Of a DNA stretch of 13,057 nt, positions 8,301 through 13,057 are shown piece after piece. Under the pieces are notes generated by a model. That model worked only from the letters and a program-made list of their open reading frames with translations, was not told where the DNA came from and ran no database searches. How positions within the stretch are numbered: the stretch's first letter is position 1; every line of letters starts with the position of its first letter. The stretch lies in the NCBI GenBank assembly GCA_905067535.1, contig CAJHIR010000024.1, positions 1-13,057 on the forward strand. Reading direction: 5' to 3'. Position numbers and translations under genes: made by a program. The DNA is from Candidatus Argoarchaeum ethanivorans (GTDB lineage: Archaea > Halobacteriota > Methanosarcinia > Methanosarcinales > EX4572-44).

Positions 8301-11300
8301 GCGCAACGCCGATCGATTATCTGATGAGCCTGCAGCAGCCGGACGGATCGTTCAACTACACCGCAAACATCTCGTTCTTCCCACGGTACACCACCGCAAA
8401 GGTGATCCCTGCGCTTGCTGCATCGCCATATCCCCCGATGATCACAGATATCGAGTCGTATCCGCTTCCCGATGTCACCCCAACCGGCAAAATCGATCTT
8501 CCTGAGACTGTTTACGTCAATACAAGCTGCACCGTGCACGGGACACTGCGGTGCAACGGCGGGATGTTCAATGTATCCCTCCTCGAAGACGGTGTCTCCG
8601 CAGCCGTAACAGAAGTCCGATCGATATGGCAAGACCCTGAAATACTTAATATCCCGTTCTCGATTGAATGGGCGCCGTCGAAGAATGGATTCGTCAATAT
8701 AACCGTCTTTGTTGATTCGGATGGCAGGGTAGATGAGAGGTATGAAAATAACAACAACCTGACGAGAGTGGTCTACGTAAATCTCCCCGACCTTGCGATC
8801 GCGGATGTGGTGCTTCCTGACTTGATCTATGTGAACGTAACGAACCTCATCAACGCAAGTGTCTCTGGAATAACTGATGAGCATTTCAATGTCTCATTCG
8901 TTGCAGATGGCATGGAGGTGGACAGAAGAAGGATTGGAGGCATAAGGGGTAGTACCAATCTCTCTTATGAGTGGAGACCGAACAGAACAGGCAATCACAC
9001 AATTTCGATGATCGCAGACTCCGACAGCGAGGTGAGAGAGGTGTGTGAGATAAACAATACAGCCACACTCGTTTGCAAGGTTATATTACCTGATCTGGTG
9101 CCCATCGCTCTAACCTCGGACGTTGCATTCATACGCGCCAGAAACAATATTACAGTTACTATGAACGGCACTGCCGAGGGGTTCAATATCTCGCTTGTGG
9201 AGAACGGCACCGTGGTTGCGAATGCCACAAATATCACCTGCTACGGGCAGACGAGCGTGAATCTTACGTACAAGCCGACGAGTCTTGGGAATCACACCGT
9301 AACAGCGGTCATCGATTCGGATGGTGATATCTTAGAGACGAACGAAAGTAATAACAACTTAAGCAGCATTATAAACGTGACGCTGACCGATCTCGTCCCG
9401 ATTAGGATACTTCCGGATATCGTGTATCTGAACAAGATGAACAGGATAACCATACCTGTTACCGGAACTGCAGAAGAGTTTAATGCGAGTCTCATAGCGT
9501 ACGCACGAGACATGCCCGGCGGTACGATCACGATCATTAACGAGACTGGAAACGCCACCAATCTAACCAACCCGGTGATTATCAATGCGACAGAACTCGA
9601 CACCTACAACAACGGAAACCTGACAATCTGGTGGCAGCCCGACTTTCCGGGATGGTACAACCTGACTGCAATCGTGGATCCGGATAACGATGTGAACGAG
9701 ACAAACGAGAGCAACAACAACCTCACAGGAGAAGCGTTTGTCGCAAACGAGATTCAACTGGAACTCGTATCTCCGAGAGGCGGCGAGATCTGTGGCGGAA
9801 TCCATCCGATCAAATGGAAGGCACTCCACGATAAGAATCTGACAATCGACCTGTTCTACAGCTCGAACTACGGGACTACGTGGACCGTAATTGCGTCGAA
9901 CCTGACGTGCGACCCGAACCTGACTGCAAATCTAACAGAAAATCTGATCGGGGGGGGTAATACCACTAATACTACTGATGCGAGCAACACGACCAATTTA
10001 ACACACGCTGTAACTTATAATGGGGTCTATCTGTGGGACACAACAAACCACACCGATGGCGAGTATCTGATCAGGATTACGGCACGGTGGTACGTCCTTG
10101 AGAGCGTGTACATCTCAAACACAGTCATAGTCTTAAATGGCGATGCTGCAAGCGGAGGAATCGGCGGGAATGCACGGTACTTTGACTGGGATACACCTGA
10201 TGATCCACATCTTGCATGGGTGAGCGAAGACATATTTGCCGGAGGTGCAACATCGATCGTTGTTGCAGATGATACCGTCTTTGTCTATTGCACAGGAACC
10301 GATGGAGTATCGTCAAGCGATTACACTTACATGGTTGCGATGAACGCCACAAACGGGGAGATGCTCTGGGCAACCGAGATTGCGCCTGCCGAGTACGGTT
10401 CATGGGCATCCCCCGCGTACCACAACGGCAGTATCTTCATCGCATCGGGAATGCATGTTTATCGGATCGATGGCAAGACCGGAGCAATTCTCTGGGACTA
10501 CCCGTTCTCTGATTGTTGCGCAAACTGTAACGCAGGTCCCTCGGTCAGCAGTGGGAGGGTCTATGTCACGTCGTTTGACAGGTCTTTGCATCCGGACACT
10601 TCCATGACATGTCCCGAATCAAAAGAAGGAAACCTCTTCTGTCTGGATGTGGGGGCCGGGGAGGAACTCTGGAACACCTCGACGTATCTGCCATCCCTAA
10701 AACATCTCGGAACCCCGACCCCGAAGTATGGCAGGATATATTACGGACGGGGCGGTGATCTTTACTGCATGACCATGGACGGCACCGTGGTCTGGAACAC
10801 AAGACTCAAGCATGATGTCTTCAGCGCCCCGGTTATCGTGGACGGTGTGGTTTACGTATCCACCTACGAGTTTGGACAGGGATTTGGCGGCTTCAACTGC
10901 CTTGACGCATTCAACGGAAGCATCTTATGGAACTATCCGGTACAGCGCACAGACTCGACACCTGCATACTTTGCGCCGAGAGACTCGGATAAGAAGTATA
11001 TCTATGTTGTGGGTGGATGTGATGGCTTTGCCGAAAGTGGTGTGTACTGTTTCAATGCCACGAACGGATCATTGATCTGGGGCAGCGAAGAAGTTGGTTC
11101 ATGGACGAACTCCCCTGCGGTTTCGAGGGACGCCAGAGTCTTTGTTGGGGTTCACGCGGACAACTTCAACTACAACGGACTGAAGTGCCTCGACGCATAC
11201 ACAGGCGACGAACTATGGAGCGCGCCCTACGGCGGCTCATCTCCGTACATCGCTTACGGCAGGGTCTACACGATAGGCGGGAATCGGCTGTACGCATTCG

Positions 11301-11986
11301 GGAGGAGGGAACTTCCAGACCTCGTGGTCACAGTTGCATCTGCAAGTGGTGGCGCGGTCCATGCAACCATCAGGAACATCGGCACAGGCGGAACGAACGA
11401 GAGCTTCAGGGTTGTGCTCACGCGTGGGGTGACCCGGGGCGGTGAATGCACAGTAGGCGCACTGGATGCAGGTGAATCCGCAACTGTGACGCTCTCCGGG
11501 GTATGTGGAAGGGTGATGGTGAAAGCGGACAGCAGCGGAGATATTCCGGAACGCAATGAGTACAACAACATGAGAGAGGTGTGGGTTCCGTGTGGCGGCG
11601 GTGGCAGCAGCAGTACTGAGGATAATGATGATGACAATTCAGGTAATGGCGATGGCAGCACGAATTATGGCGGACCTGGCTCTGGAGGTGGTACCGGTGG
11701 CTTTGTAGGTGGTGGCGGCTATTGGAATTACTATCATGTGGGTGCTGGAGCAGACGATGTTGAGACAACCACAACTACCAGCACACAGACCATGGTTAAT
11801 GAAACAGAGTCACAAGGTGCGAAGCATAGAGTAAAAGGCTATCAAATGGGTGCAGAACTTGAAAGCGGTGGTGGAGGCGGCGGCTACTTCAGTTATTCAA
11901 TGATCCTTGCAGTCCTTGTCCTTCTTGGACTGCTTGTGCACGGGATACGTAAAGAGCGGGGGAGATACAGGAGACCTACGAAATGA
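5351..11986 (+). CDS. Giant membrane-anchored surface protein (CARDB, NosD, toroid, PQQ-like propeller)
   Basis: A 2211-residue surface protein of unknown function. In order: signal peptide (1-24); regulatory-like beta-sandwich (27-110); a segment resembling DUF4430/transcobalamin C-terminal domains (119-212: VDGI, GGW192, RLKNGDIIIW); CARDB (225-330); NosD beta-helix (337-612, ending in NYWDGWIDEDLDCDG); CARDB-like (617-712); a prenyltransferase/transcobalamin-like alpha-alpha toroid (714-1035: GGFSTTAWAMLAFSAG, QNGDGGWSK, TTAYAVHAIVAIGE, QQPDGSF); four CARDB repeats (from 1039, 1145, 1246 and 1345); a Kre9/KNH-like Ig domain (1467-1595: SPRGGE, YSSNYGTTW, DGEYLIRI); a seven-motif PQQ-like propeller (1600-1984) paralogous to that of the 124-3339 gene; a last CARDB (1988-2078); Gly/Ser/Asp-rich stalk; a VKGYQM motif; and one membrane helix (2183-2199) with a basic tail KERGRYRRPTK. 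The topology is thus outside with an anchored C-terminus. It carries about 85 N-x-S/T sequons, which suggests heavy N-glycosylation. Its stop overlaps the start of the ExbB-like gene. Confidence 0.9.
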   Translation: MRRISLVLLLLLLCMSGITLAAAAQPSAPFIVMGQASYENGIACNNFTLTVTNLNTSKNWDADTCFGYNFYKLVLDGSDIHAGDVLQFNARNTDADTVNISEYQLNDTDRWSLQYNITFISVDVIVLMLDPDGLIHYQPVFMKNESVATVFNATAIACELSNQIFESAGNNVTRVDGIECPVAHLYDEPGGWTNATQDQRLKNGDIIIWSREDEELPELSFVLLPDLSITGEMTIGSDPHAKFMTTVAATIVNRGAPVSDDFDVALVEDGRVIDIRTLPPLDSMEDTTVTFEWAPKDSGDHIIGIRTDPDDLVDERDEHNNEVSRDVVVAETMIIKVPYDYPTVQMAVDNSTEYTVIHIDYGDYESRLTITNRHHLKILGSGEDTRIIVHGGPSSPSKPNLIEIVNSSDIELDGFAVMVDSSYGGSIFPQGWRAINIRESENISLTNLVLTHASWSDCSFLIRIEGSTDCLIADNLISGSRSPADWAVRMATAGILIASDNNTICRNTVSNCQYTVKLQGDNNTVCANNLFFTEAWNSSENAFAIDTGHKNHWNATVPSSYIYNNTTFVNYTGNYWDGWIDEDLDCDGIWDIPYNISDNASDYHPLRKPYAEEYALNVKSISLPDRIYTRQNNTIIAVVNQDSQRITDITVNLTINSEVVESREIKLIRTSQNTIRFNWNPDETGLYNISIGASINDSIVSLDTRRSLFADASELPYNCLDNLTDALRFLRDKQTPGSGSIGGFSTTAWAMLAFSAGWENPDVRTKYGRTPAGYLSSYPSLPYNDFVLATFEDCARTLLAISTLGDADPTNFGNVNYLTMVKSYHDGVQFDDPASVADDALGILALTACGDSSAAERVGKSRGYIISHQNGDGGWSKIIEEPARNVTEGNTTDGNTTDGNATSENATVEIISDLRTTAFIIQALVAAGEPLDSGVIPNASKFLRRNIGYDGNLSNAITTAYAVHAIVAIGENPSKWRNTSINDSATPIDYLMSLQQPDGSFNYTANISFFPRYTTAKVIPALAASPYPPMITDIESYPLPDVTPTGKIDLPETVYVNTSCTVHGTLRCNGGMFNVSLLEDGVSAAVTEVRSIWQDPEILNIPFSIEWAPSKNGFVNITVFVDSDGRVDERYENNNNLTRVVYVNLPDLAIADVVLPDLIYVNVTNLINASVSGITDEHFNVSFVADGMEVDRRRIGGIRGSTNLSYEWRPNRTGNHTISMIADSDSEVREVCEINNTATLVCKVILPDLVPIALTSDVAFIRARNNITVTMNGTAEGFNISLVENGTVVANATNITCYGQTSVNLTYKPTSLGNHTVTAVIDSDGDILETNESNNNLSSIINVTLTDLVPIRILPDIVYLNKMNRITIPVTGTAEEFNASLIAYARDMPGGTITIINETGNATNLTNPVIINATELDTYNNGNLTIWWQPDFPGWYNLTAIVDPDNDVNETNESNNNLTGEAFVANEIQLELVSPRGGEICGGIHPIKWKALHDKNLTIDLFYSSNYGTTWTVIASNLTCDPNLTANLTENLIGGGNTTNTTDASNTTNLTHAVTYNGVYLWDTTNHTDGEYLIRITARWYVLESVYISNTVIVLNGDAASGGIGGNARYFDWDTPDDPHLAWVSEDIFAGGATSIVVADDTVFVYCTGTDGVSSSDYTYMVAMNATNGEMLWATEIAPAEYGSWASPAYHNGSIFIASGMHVYRIDGKTGAILWDYPFSDCCANCNAGPSVSSGRVYVTSFDRSLHPDTSMTCPESKEGNLFCLDVGAGEELWNTSTYLPSLKHLGTPTPKYGRIYYGRGGDLYCMTMDGTVVWNTRLKHDVFSAPVIVDGVVYVSTYEFGQGFGGFNCLDAFNGSILWNYPVQRTDSTPAYFAPRDSDKKYIYVVGGCDGFAESGVYCFNATNGSLIWGSEEVGSWTNSPAVSRDARVFVGVHADNFNYNGLKCLDAYTGDELWSAPYGGSSPYIAYGRVYTIGGNRLYAFGRRELPDLVVTVASASGGAVHATIRNIGTGGTNESFRVVLTRGVTRGGECTVGALDAGESATVTLSGVCGRVMVKADSSGDIPERNEYNNMREVWVPCGGGGSSSTEDNDDDNSGNGDGSTNYGGPGSGGGTGGFVGGGGYWNYYHVGAGADDVETTTTTSTQTMVNETESQGAKHRVKGYQMGAELESGGGGGGYFSYSMILAVLVLLGLLVHGIRKERGRYRRPTK
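8003..8077 (+). repeat. Sequon-run insertion within the toroid domain
   Basis: Residues 885 to about 909 of the giant protein read as a run of N-glycosylation sites (NVT, NTT, NTT, NAT, NAT) separated by acidic/Gly residues, with a repeated GNTTDG unit. It falls in the loop between the QNGDGGWSK helix hairpin and the next helix (DLRTTAFIIQAL), so it looks like a surface loop expanded by small duplications. Confidence 0.7.
9950..9957 (+). other. G8 homopolymer in coding sequence
   Basis: Eight G in a row encode the Gly-Gly-Gly of LIGGGNTT in the giant protein, followed directly by an AAT/ACC/ACT-rich run (NTTNTTDASNTT). A one-base slip here would remove the propeller, stalk and membrane anchor. 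It could be a contingency tract or a spot prone to sequencing error. Confidence 0.9.
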
Positions 11987-12636
11987 TAATAAATATTTTG
12001 AATCTACCAATAGTGCTTCAGAAAGCGATATACCTCGTATCAACGATGCTTTTGTACCCGGTGATACTCGCTCTTCTGATTCTCACCGGATACCTGATCG
12101 TTGAGATCGGGATGTTTGTCTATGAATACTACATGCGGTTCAAGCAAAAGAGAGACCTCTTAGGTGTCAGAAGAGCAAGAGAACTCTCGAAAGGCGGTCG
12201 CATGGATGATGCATTCGATCTGGTTGAGAATTCGATCAGAAGTGCATTTGTACTTATGTTTGTAAGCGACCTTCGCAAGGTGCCAATCGATGATATCCTG
12301 AAGGTGGAGATTGAGAAGCTGCTGCATGAGTACGACACTGTAATCACAAAACGGCTTGAACGTACAGGTCTTGTTTCAAGGGTTGGCCCGATGCTTGGGC
12401 TGATGGGAACCCTGATTCCGATGGGTCCTGCACTTGCCGGACTTGCACAGGGAGACGTCGAACTCCTTGCAAACAACATGATCCTTGCATTTGGGACGAC
12501 TGTTCTTGGTCTTCTCGTTGGCGGCGGATCGTATGCGATCTCGATGGTGCGAAGCAGGTGGTACGATCAGGACATGGACGACATGAAATATATTTGCGAT
12601 ATGATATGTGGTGATTCTGATGTATCTGAAGAATGA
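11983..12636 (+). CDS. MotA/TolQ/ExbB-type proton channel family protein
   Basis: A 217-residue integral membrane protein of the MotA/TolQ/ExbB family, the pore-forming ring of ion-motive-force-driven machines. TM1 is about 19-48, followed by a cytoplasmic loop with a helical, charged region (52-128), TM2 about 132-155 and TM3 about 165-189. The family signature is clear: GLMGTLIPMGPALAGL in TM2 and AFGTTVLGLLVGG in TM3, with the Thr residues (T143, T172, T173) that line the pore in ExbB/TolQ. The length matches ExbB/TolQ. The ATG shares ATGA with the stop of the giant gene, and AGGAG at 11969-11973 lies 9 bases upstream, so translation is probably coupled. The next gene, DUF2149, overlaps its 3' end by 17 bases. 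The family is firm; the machine it drives is not known. It is unlikely to be a flagellar stator, since no motility genes are near and archaella are ATP-driven. Confidence 0.93.
   Translation: MIINILNLPIVLQKAIYLVSTMLLYPVILALLILTGYLIVEIGMFVYEYYMRFKQKRDLLGVRRARELSKGGRMDDAFDLVENSIRSAFVLMFVSDLRKVPIDDILKVEIEKLLHEYDTVITKRLERTGLVSRVGPMLGLMGTLIPMGPALAGLAQGDVELLANNMILAFGTTVLGLLVGGGSYAISMVRSRWYDQDMDDMKYICDMICGDSDVSEE
12610..12615 (+). promoter_or_regulatory. Ribosome binding site GGTGAT that decides the DUF2149 start
   Basis: GGTGAT lies inside the end of the ExbB-like gene, 4 bases before the ATG at 12620. Starting at 12620 leaves a short N-terminus (MYLKNENSGR) before an Arg-rich stretch, more plausible than the GTG at 12608, which would overlap this site. 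Confidence 0.6.
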
Positions 12637-12973
12637 AAATAGCGGAAGAAGCAGCATAGGCAGAAGGCGGCGGAACGATGAGAACCCAATGAGCGGTGTT
12701 GCAAACCTCTTCGATGTGGCAATGGTATTTGCTGTTGCGCTCCTTGTTGCACTTGTAACCTCATATCACCTGCCAGAACTGATCACACCTGACCAGGATA
12801 TAACGATCGTTAAGAACCCGGGAGAGCCAACAATGGAAGTCATCGTCAAGAGCGGGCAGGAGATCAAAACGCTGAACATGAGCGAAACAATGGTTGAAGA
12901 GGATATTGTTGGCACAGTTGGGACGATCTACGAGATGAAGGGTGGAGGTATGATTTATGTGCCAGACGGGTAG
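12620..12973 (+). CDS. DUF2149 family protein, ExbD/TolR-like partner of the channel
   Basis: A 117-residue protein matching my memory of DUF2149, a family common in methanogens beside ExbB-type genes and without assigned function. It has a basic cytoplasmic N-terminus (RRRR at 15-18), the conserved NPMSGVANLFDVAMVFAV block (22-39), a single membrane helix (about 31-48), then an extracytoplasmic domain of about 65 residues (TPDQDITIVKNPGEP... IYVPDG). Asp32 sits at the start of the helix, in a LFDVAMVF context that resembles the L-D-V motif of TolR/ExbD, where the Asp carries protons. Size and topology (one helix, small outer domain) also match ExbD. The gene overlaps the channel gene by 17 bases, so the two products are likely made together as one complex. 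It ends in TAG, with the same frame still open to the window edge. The family call is good; the ExbD role is inference. Confidence 0.85.
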   Translation: MYLKNENSGRSSIGRRRRNDENPMSGVANLFDVAMVFAVALLVALVTSYHLPELITPDQDITIVKNPGEPTMEVIVKSGQEIKTLNMSETMVEEDIVGTVGTIYEMKGGGMIYVPDG

Positions 12974-13057
12974 GGTAACTCACAAATACAGATTACTGGC
13001 ACAAAACAGCATGGATCAAAGCCAGGGAATTTAACCGCGGAGCCAAGCAGAAGGGTG
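12974..13057 (+). other. 84-base window end without an assignable gene
   Basis: No ATG start with a ribosome binding site is visible. The frame continuing from the DUF2149 gene stays open after its TAG. A second frame, open after a TAA at 12976-12978, reads TDYWHKTAWIKAREF and looks protein-like but has no start codon. A third has ATG at about 13011 and stops after seven codons. No terminator is seen, so the operon may continue. Confidence 0.4.

Noticed and set aside
8168..8884. 238-codon open frame on the minus strand
   Set aside because: It lies wholly inside the giant surface-protein gene, opposite clear CARDB and toroid modules; its product has no recognisable motif and it has no convincing start context.
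10514..10528. CCANCN as a possible heme c site
   Set aside because: Heme c binding needs CxxCH; here Asn follows the second Cys and no other CxxCH occurs in the protein, so this is not a multiheme cytochrome.
12974..13057. tRNA or small RNA gene at the window end
   Set aside because: No cloverleaf pairing, no GTTC-like T-loop in the right place and no CCA-end arrangement could be found in the 84 bases.

Overview
The window looks archaeal, most likely from the methanogen/ANME side of the Halobacteriota (Methanosarcinales, ANME-1/Methanophagales or Syntrophoarchaeum-like). The evidence is the protein content: large secreted proteins built from CARDB, NosD-type beta-helix and PQQ-like propeller modules, an ExbB/MotA-type channel gene followed by a DUF2149 gene, a dockerin-like tail, GGAGG-type ribosome binding sites and a BRE/TATA-like promoter. 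The lineage is inferred; no rRNA or other marker gene is present.

Layout, all on the + strand: (1) positions 1-122, the last 39 codons of an unidentified upstream gene; (2) 124-3339, a secreted 1071-residue protein with five ~50-residue WYLI repeats, CARDB modules, a seven-motif PQQ-like propeller and a C-terminal beta-sandwich-like module; (3) a hairpin/T-tract terminator near 3352-3388; (4) 3477-5156, a secreted 559-residue CARDB-NosD-dockerin protein; (5) a 194-base gap with a compound hairpin (5162-5220) and a good archaeal promoter (5272-5293); (6) 5351-11986, a 2211-residue, sequon-rich surface protein with a C-terminal membrane anchor; (7) 11983-12636, an ExbB/MotA/TolQ-like protein whose ATG overlaps the preceding stop (ATGA); (8) 12620-12973, a DUF2149 protein overlapping the channel gene by 17 bases; (9) 84 bases with no assignable start.

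The last three genes read as one transcription and translation unit. The giant protein carries, far apart, an alpha-alpha toroid region and a DUF4430-like region, the two fold types that together form transcobalamin/intrinsic factor. It is translationally coupled to an ExbB-like subunit and a DUF2149 protein whose single membrane helix carries an Asp-Val motif like that of ExbD/TolR. My main hypothesis is an ion-motive-force-coupled archaeal cell-surface system, possibly for capturing a corrinoid or another ligand. The first two secreted proteins share modules with the giant and look like members of the same shuffled surface-protein family.
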